DNA of 64,000 nucleotides, taken from assembly GCA_017591395.1 (NCBI GenBank), contig WEDG01004542.1, forward strand, positions 58,581 through 122,580, in the 5' to 3' direction. The notes below the pieces were generated by a model, which was not told the origin of the DNA, made no database searches, and worked only from the letters and a program-made list of their open reading frames with translations. The position numbers and the translations under genes are program-made. The DNA is from Schistocephalus solidus (Eukaryota > Platyhelminthes > Cestoda > Diphyllobothriidea > Diphyllobothriidae). Of the stretch, positions 12,480-23,599 are shown one piece after another; the stretch's first letter is position 1, and each line of letters starts with the position of its first letter.

Positions 12480-13665
12480 AAGTTAACTGTCTTATGCACA
12501 TCTCCCATTTGTCTGAAGACAAACCGGGGTACCAGAATCAAAAATTTACATGATAAATTTAATTTTATTCCCTAAAAACTTCAGATGAAATTAAAGTCAG
12601 GTGTTTGCAGCACAAAATGACGAATAATGGGCAGTTGTTTCGGAACTACGATGAGGTCACCAGCAGTACCTACAGGAAGGGAATCGGTCGACACCTATCA
12701 AAGCATAAAGTGAAGCTGAAACGTAACGAGTCAGAATGCAAAAAATGCTGAAAGATAGACGTGCCCATTTTCAGAAGCAACCTCATTAGACTTTTTTACT
12801 GATGCGGGAAACTATTGCGCGTGGTAGCCAGTTACATGATGTTATAAATTTTCCTTTACATCTCTCCTCTTTTCAATCTCTTTTCACTTTTTTCCTTACA
12901 AGGCTCTCTCATATAAATTCATTTTACCATTCCATTTATTTTTATTGCACTAGTTTTCTGTTTTCCCTTCTTCTCTCCCCTTCATTTTCTCCAATTATTC
13001 GTTATATTGCCATTTTATATTATTCATTGTTTGACTATCTTATTCAGCTTCTTGAAGAGTATACTTGTTCTACGGCAGACCGAGAATAAGGGTAACAATT
13101 CAGTCTTTCTGGCTAGTAAATTATTCTGCGCAGAAAACCCCAAGGATTGCTAATGACATGCGTTTCGAGTTAACTGCCTAAAGGATACTGTAAACGCTTC
13201 CTTTTGACCCCTCTTTTACTTTTCACGAAAAAAGGTTTTGCCAGTCCAAATAAATTTCACAGTCAACGAAAAGAGGTACCTTGTTGGTCCAGCATAAGAC
13301 AACTGTTATACGGCAAACTCTACGATGACCCAACGTCTTGACAGTGGGAGGCAACCTTCACAGGCGGAAAAACACCCAACTTAAGCTAACGACCGGATCA
13401 TGTGGCAAATCTACCTTGGCTAAAGCCTCACTTGCCAAACTTGCTCAGTAGGTTTTACGGTGTCGCAGGTTTCCTGTTATGCTCGTTTTGCTTAAAGTAA
13501 ACATTTTCCCCAACATGTACGACTTCCGTTTTCACGTATATTTTCTGGGTTAGTTTAAACTAATGCGTAGTTATCAACAGTTAATAATTTTAAATGCGGT
13601 TTAGAGAATACCTGTTAGCGGGGGGCATCACACAGGTTGTATTAGGTTGCTCCATTTGTCTCGTA
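12480..13665. other. No recognisable gene or repeat
   Basis: Mixed sequence with a pyrimidine-rich part near 12850-13000. No coding motif seen. Confidence 0.45.
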
Positions 13666-13669
13666 CAGA

Positions 13670-14100
13670 TGTTGAATGCTCCTGTGGCCTCCTCTAACTG
13701 GTACCCAACTCTCAACTGTGACTACTCAAAGTTGGGCTCTGCCCAGCGGCCACACCCTGGGTAACCGCCATGACCGGCAGGTTAAACCAGGTGACGGTCT
13801 CCGGTGTTGTGTTTGTCTTCACTCCCACAACGTCTGCTTCCTTCACTCCCTCTCCCCACTCCCTAATACCCCCCTCCTCCTCCCTGCCCTTCTCCCTCTC
13901 CCATCCGCCCTGCCAACACCCTCTGCTCTCCTCCCTGCTCCACCCACTCTCTCCTCTTCCCCACCCACTCCCCCCTTGCTTTCTCATTCTCCCTCTCCTC
14001 TACTATCTTTTCACCCCTCAACTCCCCTCATATCTTTGTCTCTTTCTCCGCTCCGCTCTTTCCCCCTCCCATTTCCCTCATTCTTCCCTACTCCCCCATG
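13670..14100 (+). repeat. 5' region of C2H2-type retrotransposon with a long CT-rich tract
   Basis: 13680-13790 contains CTCTGCCCAGCGGCCA, shared with the start of the element copy at 38.53-38.63 kb, so it is element 5' sequence. 13830-14095 is almost pure C/T (runs of TCCC, CTCC). Overlapping ORFs on both strands here come from the base bias. Endonuclease-coding sequence follows from about 14.47 kb. Confidence 0.65.
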
Positions 14101-16175
14101 GTCGACAAAGGCCTATGGCGAGGACGACATGCAATCATGTATACGTCTAGGAAAATTGGTAGTTCTCGCACTAACCCAAATGGTGATCCATTGTGGAGTT
14201 CGGTAGCCGCCTGGGATGACAGAGCAGCCCTATCTATGAACAGAAATGCCTGCGTCCTCGCGAGGGAGGAGGCTTGAAAAGGTGCCCTTAACAACTGGTG
14301 GGTCTCACGAGAGCTGCAATGGACCGTGGCTCGCAGACTTCAAGTTCATGTGATTGAAAAACTTTAAAATATACCAAAAACAACTCCTCTCCCAATACAC
14401 CCACCGTTCCCTGCGGGGCATCCCCGGGCTGTTCGAGTGAGGCCCGCTCAATCTAGCAGGCTGAAATGTTCGATCCCTTTTTGGCAATCAGAGGAGCAAC
14501 CGACCGGAACAAGGTAGGCACTAGTCGCTCGACACCTGGCGCACTACAAGATGAACATTGCCGCACTCCGCGAAGCTCAATTCTCCGAGCAAGGCTAACT
14601 GAAGGAGGGGAGTGCCACCTACAAATTTCTTCTGGAGTGGCTGCCATCAGGCAGAGGGACGCGACGCTAGTGTCACCTTTGCCATCCGGAAAGACATCGT
14701 GGGACGACTGCCCTGTCTGCCGCAGTGTATCAATGATCGCCTGATGAGCCTTTACTTGGCTATTCGAGGAGACAAGTTCGCCACCATCATTAGCGCCTAC
14801 GCACCCCCCACTGATGAGCTCTGACGAGCAAGGGATTAAATTATATGAGCATCTTAACACTCTCCTGGCGACTGGGCCGAAGACGGATAAGTTGAATATC
14901 TTTGGTGAATTAAGCACCCGCGTCGTCACAGAGCATGGTAGGTGGAGAAGAGTGCTGACCTCCATGGTCTCGACGGCTTCAATGAAAATAGTCTTCTTCT
15001 CCTACGTACATGCCCAGAGCACTGCCGGCTCCTAGCCAAAACCTTATTTTACCTCCCGATGTGGCAGAAGGTGACCTGAGTTCACCCCCAGGCGAGACAG
15101 TAGCACCTGCTGGATCATCTCCTGGTCAAGAAGCGAGACTGGCAGGACGCGCTGCTGACAAAGGCGATCCCAGGTGTCGACGAATGGATGGATCATCGCC
15201 TCGTCATCTCCAAGATGAGGTTTCATCTAGAGTCACTCAGTGGACCTCAAGTTGAATACTGTTTTGTTTAATGTGCCTGCAACGAAACTGACCAACCGGC
15301 TAGTACCTCTCCCAGTCACCGATGCGGATGCCTTCACGGAGAACCGCTAGTGCTAACTGGGGGACACGGTCCGATCCACCGCCATGGATATCCTCGGCCG
15401 TGCACGTTATCAACACCAAGACTGGTGCGATGACAACGGCGCAGCCATAACCGCCCTGTTCGCTGAGAAAAACCGGTGACGCAAGACCTACGTCGACCGC
15501 CCTTACCACTGCAAACAAGGCAGCCTTCTATCGAAGTCACCGTTTTGTGCAACTGCGGCTGCTGGAAATGCAGGCCACCTAAATGGCTCGCAAGGCTGAG
15601 AAGCTTCAATGGTACGTGGACCGCAACGAGTGGAAGAACTTCTTAATCACCACAATGGCTGTCTTCGGACCTCCCACCAAAGGAAATGCCTCTCTTCTCA
15701 GTGCTGACGGAACTACCCTGCTTACTGAAAAGACGCAAATCCTGACGCGATGGGCCAAACACTTTTGAGGCGTTCTCAACCCGCCCTCCACCATTTTCAA
15801 TGCCATCATCGACCGACTGCCCGAAGAGGAAAGCAACGATGACCTTGAAACCCTGCCCTCTCTCCAAGAAACCCTCAGGATCGTAGAATAACTCTCCAGT
15901 GGGAAAGCACCTGGATCAGAGGGGATCTCTTCTGAGATTTGCAAGTATTGTGGCCCCCAACTGCTGAACCAGCTCACAAAGCTCTTATTCGCGATGTGAC
16001 GCCAAGGTCATGTCCCTCAGGATTTCAAGAACGCCAGCATCGTCCATCTCTATAAGAGGAAGGGAACCCACCAACATTGTGACAACCACCAACGAATTTC
16101 ACTGCTCAATCTTCGCTCGCATTATCTTCAATCGCCTCAACGGTCACTTGGAACAAGGACTCCTCCCGAAATGCA
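14100..16175 (+). pseudogene. C2H2-type retrotransposon copy 2: endonuclease and RT N-terminus, 3' truncated
   Basis: Endonuclease motifs: AALREAQFSEQG-like sequence at 14550-14590, [15 protein letters not shown] (14681), DRLMSL and [16 protein letters not shown] (14775). Then the linker to RT: NGNASLLSADGTTLLTEK-like (15690), ILTRWAKHF (15738), SSGKAPGSEGI-like (15896), VPQDFKNASIVHLYKRKG-like (16015) and RIIFNRLNGHLEQGLLPK (16111). It stops abruptly there and joins unrelated sequence, so palm motifs and zinc fingers are absent. Frames contain stops. It complements copies 1 and 3, which retain the 3' half. Confidence 0.85.
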
Positions 16176-16372
16176 TTGAAATGTATAAATCTCTTACACA
16201 AGAATTATATGAAATGTAGTTTGAAAATCCTGAATGCAAATGTACCCGTAGGTTGGGTTCGAAATTATTCGGGAAGTGAAAAGTCTCTTCAAAACCGACA
16301 GACACATTTTCTTCCGGTATGCATTTAAAGCGGCCATGATTTGCTAACAAACAACGCACGAACTTGTGGTAA
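15626..16372 (+). repeat. 747-bp tandem duplication, unit 1
   Basis: This block reappears at +747 with roughly ten substitutions noticed by eye (e.g. cccgcc/cagcc near 15780 and 16527, attgtgg/atggtgg near 15948 and 16695). It spans the RT-N segment of copy 2 plus about 190 bp of non-element DNA beyond the truncation. Confidence 0.93.
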
Positions 16373-17119
16373 ACGAGTGGAAGAACTTCTTAATCACCAC
16401 AATGGCTGTCTTCGGACCTCCCACCAAAGGAAATGCCTCTCTTCTCAGTGCTGACGGAACTACCCTGCTTACTGAAAAAACGCAAATCCTGACGCGATGG
16501 GCCAAACACTTTTGAGGCGTTCTCAACCAGCCCTCCACCATCTTCAATGCCAGCATCGACCGACTGCCCGAAGAGGAAAGCAACGATGACCTTGAAACCC
16601 TGCCCTCTCTCCAAAAAACCATCAGGATCGTAGATTAACTCTCCAGTGGGAAAGCACCTGGATCAGAGGGGATCTCTTCTGAGATTTGCAAGTATGGTGG
16701 CCCCCAACTGCTGAACCAGCTCACAAAGCTCTTATTCGCGATGTGACGCCAAGGTCATGTCCCTCAGGATTTCAAGAACGCCAGCATCGTCCATCTCTAT
16801 AAGAGGAAGGGAACCCACCAACATTGTGACAACCACCAACGAATTTCACTGCTCAATCTTCGCTCGCATTATCTTCAATCGCCTCAACGGTCACTTGGAA
16901 CAAGGACTCCTCCCGAAATGCATTGAAATGTATAAATCTCTTACACAAGAATTATATGAAATGTAGTTTGAAAATCCTGAATGCAAATGTACCCGTAGGT
17001 TGGGTTCGAAATTATTCGGGAAGTGAAAAGTCTCTTCAAAACCGACAGACACATTTTCTTCCGGTATGCATTTAAAGCGGCCATGATTTGCTAACAAACA
17101 ACGCACGAACTTGTGGTAA
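16373..17119 (+). repeat. 747-bp tandem duplication, unit 2
   Basis: Second unit. The junction shows the microhomology AAAC at 16371-16374. It carries the same RT fragment (pseudogene) and the same flanking sequence up to GGTAAA, after which the sequence diverges (atgcctcgg). Because the element/flank junction is inside both units, the duplication came after truncation of the retroelement. Confidence 0.93.
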
Positions 17120-18035
17120 ATGCCTCGGAACAGACTTTTTCAGGCTTTCTCCGACAGTTGATAGAAATACTCGATCTGAAATCCCTCAGCTACTGTGGTA
17201 TCACCGCAGGCAGGCAGTCAGCAGTATATAATTGCATAAGTATTTGCCCAACTGACAGCTCAGGGTCTCTAATGCTCCCAATGTTGTTTCTATAACATGG
17301 ACACCAAAATGCATGCTTGCATGCCTGATATTAGTCATCGTTAGATAGCCGTTGGCATTTGGCTACCAACCTTCGCAATGTTATTTTCCGCAGTATGTGC
17401 TGACTCTTTCCTATCTACCCCGATAATGATATATCTTATAGCATGCATGTGGTTATACGAACAGGTCTCAGTATCTAAACAAGTCAGCATTTAGTGAAAA
17501 ATGGGCAGTACAGGAACGCGCGCTTGATTAATGAGGAGAGGGGGGGCTGAGTTTTTTTGGTGCCGTTCTCTCAAGCATTCTAAGCAGCATTCAATAATGA
17601 CGATGGAGGGATGTCGGGGGTCAGCGCATTCAGGGGATACGGCATGGTCCATGGCGGGAGGAGTCAAGTGTAGAAAAGGTGGCTAGTTAAATTCCAGACT
17701 AATTGTTTTTTTAATTATATTACAATAAAATTCCAGGAGGATGAGCGTTGGCAAGGCCTAACGCAGAAGCGGTGTTGACAAGGGCATAATGTTTATAAAC
17801 CTCAGTAACTGAAGCAGCTGCCCTCTTCCTCAGGTAGAAATACTGCTAGGTGTGCGTTTGAACACCCCAACCCACCCATTCGACGGCAGAATCAATTGCG
17901 CATGCAATTAATTATCCACTCTGAACTTTCTGCTGGAGTTCGTTACCTCCGCCGGTTACTGCCTCTTGTGCGCACTTACGATAAGCCACCAGTACAAAAT
18001 CTTGCCACGAACACACAAAACGCCAGTTTAAACTC
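17120..18035. other. No recognisable gene or repeat
   Basis: No coding motif or clear repeat similarity to the rest of the window. Confidence 0.4.
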
Positions 18036-18044
18036 AGTGAACAT

Positions 18045-18103
18045 ATTCATATATATATATATATATATATGGCAAAGACATTATACCGTACTTCCGACAT
18101 AGG
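18045..18103 (+). repeat. (AT)n tract with a 31-bp motif, copy 1
   Basis: An (AT)n run at about 18050-18070 is followed by GGCAAAGACATTATACCGTA and CTTCCGACAT. The same motif recurs at 18424-18455 with one change, there followed by (AT)n. Confidence 0.8.
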
Positions 18104-18109
18104 TACTAG

Positions 18110-18290
18110 CTAAAATCCCAGACACGTGTTTCGCCGATGTTTCTGCTGCTGCATGACACAGCAACGAGGGGTTCGGCTCCTCAGTGGGTCCCCCAGCGTT
18201 CTCTATGCGGTTTCTGGTATATGGACACCAGAGAATAATCGGGGAAATAATTTCTGAAATTATTAAGTGCAGGACATGGAGTCAGGTGAT
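18110..18290 (+). repeat. Dispersed repeat (GTGTTTCGCCGATGTT family)
   Basis: Contains GTGTTTCGCCGATGTTTC, GCTGCTG, ACAG and GTGGGTCCCCCAGC. The same order is found on the minus strand at 34255-34430, so it is a dispersed repeat. Its association with Penelope-like elements nearby in both places suggests a flanking or terminal part of one, but this is not shown. Confidence 0.65.
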
Positions 18291-18423
18291 TCGGACATGA
18301 CTTTTTAGGGTCAGACCCGACATTTCAATGAGCATTTGGGTCGAAGACAATCAACCACTGTGGAATAACCACGTAATGCCCATTCTACAAACAAGTAGTA
18401 CTACAAGTAGTATGAATTTTATA

Positions 18424-18449
18424 TGGCAAAGACATTATACCGTACTTTC

Positions 18450-18494
<45 letters not shown>
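18424..18494 (+). repeat. 31-bp motif copy 2 with (AT)n tract
   Basis: GGCAAAGACATTATACCGTA repeats the 18071 motif and runs into about 40 bp of (AT)n. The two motif copies bracket about 320 bp. Confidence 0.85.
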
Positions 18495-18497
<3 letters not shown>

Positions 18498-18575
18498 GAA
18501 TAACATGACCGAAAAAGACAAGGGAGACTGGAATGGTCATTTCTGGCTTATTAGCCGTCATCATCCAGCTATATA
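18495..18575 (-). repeat. SINE body fragment
   Basis: On the minus strand it holds the body shared by the window's tRNA-like SINEs: a GATGACGGCTAATAAGCCAG-type segment, then AAATGACCATTCCAGTCTCC and CTTGTC. No tRNA head is attached. Confidence 0.65.
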
Positions 18576-18589
18576 TTTATATGTATATT

Positions 18590-19110
18590 GAAATACAGGC
18601 ATCACAAGATATTCAATAACAAAAGAAAAAATTCTTTTGTATGCGGCATCCAAATCGATATGCCGGTTGATGCATGCCTCATCTGAGTGCTTTGCTTCCA
18701 GGAATTTATGGCATTTCTGGTTGTTTAGGTGCCAAAAATCCATGTTTTCCACCATACAAATGTATGCCCTGTTTCCAGTGTGTGCATAGCCCCTTGGAAT
18801 AAATGGTCTCGTCTTCTAAGCGCTAACTGATGTCCGTGTAGGCGGGTTGCGACAGATTTCCCGGTTGCCCACAATAAACGGCATTACAACTGGAACATGG
18901 TATTTTGTAAACAACGTATCGCAACCAAAATTTTGGTTTAACATCAGGGAGAGCTATTGATTCCAATTTCTGCATTACAGCTTTGGCCAGGAAGCCGGAT
19001 ATGGTTGACCCCATAGGGGTCCCTTTAAGTTGTTGATAGTATTGGCCGGAGAAGTAAAAGTTGGTTTCTAGACAAAGGTCAAGGAGTTTGAGTAAAGCAC
19101 TGGAAGGTTC
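18590..19110 (-). pseudogene. Penelope-like element fragment: RT joined directly to GIY-YIG by internal deletion
   Basis: Minus-strand reading from 19.10 kb: ETNFYFSGQYYQQLKGTPMG, STISGFLAKAVMQKL and PKFWLRYV. The sequence then jumps to VYKIPCSSCNAVYCGQPGN, the start of the GIY-YIG nuclease domain, with the RT catalytic YVDD and several hundred downstream residues missing. After a frameshift it ends with CHKFLEAKHSDEACINRHI. PLE proteins are RTs with a C-terminal GIY-YIG endonuclease. This copy is inactive. Confidence 0.85.
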
Positions 19111-19199
19111 ATCAGTGACGTAGGCCTGGAGTAGTTGTAATGCCGTTTATTGTGGGCAAACTGGTAAACCCGTCTCAAATCGCCTACACGTACATCAGT

Positions 19200-19440
19200 T
19201 AGCGGAGAGAAGATAAGGCCAGTTATACAAACAGGGCATAAATTTGTATGGGAGAATAAACGGAATGTTGGCACCTACACAACCAGAAAAGGCCGTGAAT
19301 TCCTGGAATGAATGCATTAAGATTAGGCATGCATCAACCAGCATATCGATTTGGATGCCAAATACAAAATCGTTAAGAACAAATTCCAATGTGCAGAATC
19401 AATCACCACAGAATAACAAAATGCAATCAACGCGTATTGG
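19200..19440 (+). pseudogene. Penelope-like GIY-YIG C-terminal fragment, inverted relative to its neighbour
   Basis: Plus strand, in a frame with stops: NVGTYTTRKGREFLE, then ACINQHIDLDAKYKI, the same domain end as in the minus-strand copy at 18.6-18.8 kb. It faces the opposite way, giving two PLE pieces in inverted arrangement within 850 bp. Confidence 0.75.
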
Positions 19441-19604
19441 TTCGGATTTCCCCAAACCATAGAATAATTTGTTTAACCCGTTTAATTATGTACTTGTTCC
19501 TGTACACATCCAAAGGACAGATGACGAGCTGCCGACCCGTCTCGAAAGTTTACGCACTAAAGATACTTTTTTCCAAAATAATATCGTCTCTTCTCTATAT
19601 ACGA

Positions 19605-20375
19605 CAGTTCGACTGCAGTAGCTCTCTGATGTCCACCGTAGGTTCCACTGAAGGGTGATGCAGGGATAGTAACTTGCGCGTGATTTAGTTTAAATTGATA
19701 GTAAACTTGCGCTGCATTTACCGCATGCTCTCCTCCTCCACCACCTGAGCCCAATATCATGACAGAGTCAACAGGACTGGAGATGGGAAAGGGCGCAGGT
19801 GGCTGGCGTGGGCGGAGCCGCCCCTGGGCGCGCCATAACACCTAGCTCGGATCCAACGGAGTGGGGGTGCCATAAAGACCACATTGAGAAGGAGCCATTG
19901 CTGCCTGACTCTCAGTCCGCCGGTCAGCCAATACACAAAAAAACGCAAATTGGGCTGACCACGCGGTCCGAGTGTTCCCGTCAGTTGGCAACCTTCCAGG
20001 CCACGGCTTTTAGCGCACCGTATTAGTTAAAAGCGCGTCAGATTGTTTATAGTGATGGAAATGCACTGAGCTGTCGACCTTACACTCTCCCACACCCCCA
20101 GAATCAGACCACCGTCCAAGCCAGTCAGTTGTCTGATGTGGGAGTGGGTGCATTGGCTGACGGGTCGGCGTACCCGTCTTCGCGCGCCACAGCACGACCT
20201 GGCCCCCATAACGCACACACCAGGATTCACTAAATCAGGGGATATGGAGGAGCCGTCGCCGTCTGACTTCCGGTCCACTGGTCAGCCACTGGACACACAC
20301 AGCCCATACACTGGGCCGATGGCGTTGTCTGGTGTAAGCGTTAGATTGGCAGCCTTCCAAGCCACGGGTTCAAGA
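19605..20375 (-). repeat. 3' tail of C2H2-type retrotransposon copy 3
   Basis: Reverse complement of the tail at 1775-2615 with both modules: GAGTGGCTGA-like cores (e.g. 19920-19935 complement) and GGTCGACAGCTCAGTGCAT at about 20065-20085. It directly follows the finger-coding region, giving the natural element order. Confidence 0.85.
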
Positions 20376-20379
20376 AAAC

Positions 20380-22980
20380 CATGATATTCTCAGGTACATT
20401 ATGATGATTGTGAGGGTGTTGTCTATGTATTAGTGTAGATGGTGTTCGTTGATGTGGCTTAACCTCCGGTGTTTTACCATAGGTTGTCGCGGAGGTGCAT
20501 GTGTCCTTATAGGCCCATGCGTTGTGTAATGTGCGGGAGCAGTGAGGGCAGTGGAGGCGGGCGAGTGGACTGCATGTTGGAGCCCCAGGCACTGGTTCAT
20601 CAGCCTCCGTACGATGGATTCGCAGGTGACCGAACAGGCCGATGGTTGAGTTGAATTTGCGGATGCAGTGGGCAGGAAAAATCAGGAGAGGCTGGGGGAT
20701 GTCATTCGTGGTATTGGGAGTGGCAGTGGCGGGTGTGCATGGGGTGAATTCCAGTGTCATGGATGCGCATGTGACCGAAAAGGCCCATGCGATGAGTGAA
20801 TGCGCGAGGACAGTAAGGGCAGTGAAGGCCGATCTATGCTGTGTGTTGGTGCTCCAGGCACTGGTTCAACAGTTTCTGTACGAGGGATTCGCAAGTGACC
20901 GAACTGGCCGAAGCGTGAGCTGAATGTGTGGTCGCATTGAGGACAGTTTAGGAGAGAGTCCCCATCGATGGTGGTCATGGTTTTGGTGGTAGGATGGAGG
21001 TAGGATGTGGTTGCTATGATGGCAGGATGAATGGAATTGGTGCCAGGATTGAGGGTGGAGTAGTCCGAAGGAGGTCGTGCAGAATTTGACGCAAAATTTG
21101 GAAATTCGGATTGTTGGTGCATTGCATCCGAAGATGTCCAACCAGGCCGATTCGCGCGCGGAAGATGCGTTGACAGCGCGGGCATGTTGGCAGGGCCTGG
21201 GCATTGATGGTGTTGGGCCGGGGCGCTAGTGATTTTCGTGTTGCTCTTTTGAACTTGGTGGGGGTGAACCCGGTGGCCTCATAGATTTCTGAACCAGTCT
21301 TCACGGATCTTCTCCATGCCGATCTATCCTACGCAAAGTCCTCCCAGGTCACCGGGTTTATTTGCAGTTGCTTCAGAGATTTCTTGAAGCTTCAATTTTG
21401 ACCACCCTGTTTGCAAGCACCCGTAGCGACATCTCCATCGAAAAGTCGTTTGGGTAGTCGCTCGTTGTCCATTCTCACCAGGCGGTCGCTCCGTCACAAT
21501 TACACTTGCCTCCACACGGCGTGAATGCTGAGGATTCCAGTCCGCTCCAGGACTCTCGTGTCCGGGATCCTGGCTTGTCATCTCAGCTTAAGTATTCTAC
21601 GGAGGCAGCTGAGATGGAAATGCTTTAGCTTCCTGGCTGGCTCAAGTAGACGGTCCAGGTTTCCGCTCCCTAAAGATGTGTCGTCAAGACAACGGAGTTC
21701 TAAAACATCTTCAGTTTGGTGTACAGGTGAATACCGTGGTCGTAGGCCTGACTGGCTTTGGAGATGCGTTGGGTAACCTCGTGTTGCGTGACAGCGTGCT
21801 TCCTATATAAGCAAAATTTTGCACATTTTTGAGTTGAGCACCGTTGACATTGATTCGAGGAGCATTGTATTCCGCGCTGGGTGGTGGCTGGTGCATGATA
21901 ACTGTTTTGGCTGTACTGATTTTAACTCCATAATTGGCGCAGATTGTGCCGAAGAGGTCCATGCTCCTTTGCATGTCCTCCTTCGTCACGGTGTTAAGGG
22001 CGCATTCATCTGCGAAGAGCAAGTCAATGACTGTAGCCGTAGACATGCGTGTTGTTGCCTGCATACGCCGACTGTTGAGAAGGTGCCCGTCAGTTCTGTA
22101 GGCGATGTGGATCCCAGACTGATCATCACGGTAGGCGTTCATCAGCATAGCAAAGAACATGAGACTGAAAAGGTGGGGACCAGTACGCAGCCCTGCTTTA
22201 CTCCGTTGGTCACTGCAAATGCTTCGGATACCGTCACTTTGTCAGTGACGTGCGCCGTCATCCCGTCATGAAGCTGACGCACCATGTGCGTGAACGGCTC
22301 AGGACAGCCGTATTTTCGCATGACTTTTTACAGACCATCGCAATTCACCGTCAGATCCACAAAGGTAGTGTTTAGGTGAGTTCGGATCTCCTGGCACTTC
22401 ACTTGTAGCCGGCGGACGGAAAAGATCATGTCGGTTGTTCCGCGGCGTCGGCGAAAGCCACATGGGCTTTCCGGGAGCAGTCCCTGCTCTAGGTGACCGT
22501 TCAGATGATTGAGAATGATAAGGGCGAAGATCTTCCCGGCGATGTTGAGCAATGAGATACCTCTATGATAATCACAGAGTTTCCGGTTCCCCTTTCGCTT
22601 GTAGAGTTGAATGATGGTCACGTCTTTGAAATCCTGAGGAACCTGTGCTTTGCGCCACATCTCCCGGAAGAGTGTTGTGATTTATGTCATTAGCCGCGGC
22701 CCGCCGTACTTGTAGACTTCCGGTGGGATTGCGTCGGATCCCAGTGCTTTACCGCTGGATATCAGCTGCACGGCCGGGATGGTTCCTGGGAGGGAGGGCG
22801 GGAGATTGAGGTCATTGCTCGTGTCCACTTGAGGGAGTCGGTCAATGGCAGCATCGCAGATGGTTGAAGAGCAATTAAGGAAACTGCTGAAGTGCTCTGC
22901 CCAGCGCTTCAGAATTTGTGATTTCGCTGTCAGCAGTGTTGTGCCGTCAGAGCTGAGCAGCAGAAGCCATCCTTCACATC
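20380..22980 (-). pseudogene. C2H2-type retrotransposon copy 3: RT and zinc-finger array, longest copy here
   Basis: Minus strand, 5' to 3': LLSSDGTTLLTAKSQIL (22950), SSGKALGSDAIPPEVYK (22750), VPQDFKDVTIIQLYKRKG (22640), GFRRRRGTTDMIFSVRRLQ (22450), VIDLLFADECALNTV (palm FADD read as FADE, about 22030), NAPRINVNGAQLKNVQNF (21860), then the thumb and ETGSEIYE-like linker. Finger region: CPRCQRIFRARIGLVGHLR (21190), NCPQCDHTFSSRFGQFGHL (20955), CIRKFNSTIGLFGHLRIH (20670) and LHCPHCSRTL (20560). Stops and frameshifts, and loss of the second catalytic Asp, show it is dead. The 5' end is missing at 22.98 kb, where a PLE fragment abuts. Confidence 0.9.
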
Positions 22981-22984
22981 GCGC

Positions 22985-23345
22985 AGCACTATATCGAGTG
23001 AAAGACCCCACAGTAAAAGAGCAGCAAACGAATGTCATTAACCGAAGTCCGCGTGTAAATTGCTCTAGCAATTACGTAGGATATAAAGGGTGGCAACTTG
23101 GGACCCGCATAAATGAGCACAAACTGGCCATCCACTGACGCAATCCCTTGTCCCTCGTGTTTGCGCACGCCTTGAACTGTGACCATCACTTCAACTGGGA
23201 AGCAATCGAAGTGGTTTCCAGTACTTACACCAAACAGGCACGAGACTTCCTCCAACCTTTGCACTGTAATACGAACACTATCAACTGCCATGTATTCCTG
23301 GATGCACATTACGAAGGTCTACATGCACGGCTAACTGACTAGCGT
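22985..23345 (+). pseudogene. Penelope-like GIY-YIG domain fragment
   Basis: Plus strand: VNRSPRVNCSSNYVGYKG then RINEHKLAIH (GIY-YIG core), a stop, SLVFAHALNCDHHFNWEAIE, KQARDFLQPLHCNTNTINCH and LDAHYEGLHARLTD, then a stop. It is followed within 80 bp by (TA)n. It differs in sequence from the CINRHIDLDA family at 18-19 and 28-32 kb, so it is probably a separate PLE family. Confidence 0.8.
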
Positions 23346-23416
23346 TGACCTTAAACCAACAATAGCATATCCATGTTTGGCCAAGTGGAAATCCTCAGAT
23401 AAAGTATCCTTACCCC

Positions 23417-23580
23417 CTTATATATATATATATATATAGCTTGTCTTTGTCGGTAATGTTAGTCCACCTATATCCATAGCTGCCTTGCGGCTGCTGGCGG
23501 GGCTCAAGAGTTAGCCCCAAGGCACAACGGGATGAGTGAGTCCTGTAAACGATATATATATATATATATCCCTTTCTCTC
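23417..23580 (-). repeat. (TA)n tracts flanking a short dispersed repeat
   Basis: (TA)n at about 23420-23440 and 23553-23569 bracket a 110-bp segment containing GCGGCTGCTGGCGGGGCTCA and GCCCCAAGGCACAACGGGAT. The reverse complement of this segment occurs at 25.80-25.90, 35.61-35.72 and 50.58-50.67 kb, and a related part is at 44.65 kb. Confidence 0.7.
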
Positions 23581-23599
23581 TATCTTGCACTATATTTTA

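Noticed and set aside
13676..14206. Overlapping 176-, 126- and 91-codon frames on both strands
   Set aside because: Caused by the CT-rich tract, which rarely contains stop codons. Sequence around it is retrotransposon 5' region.
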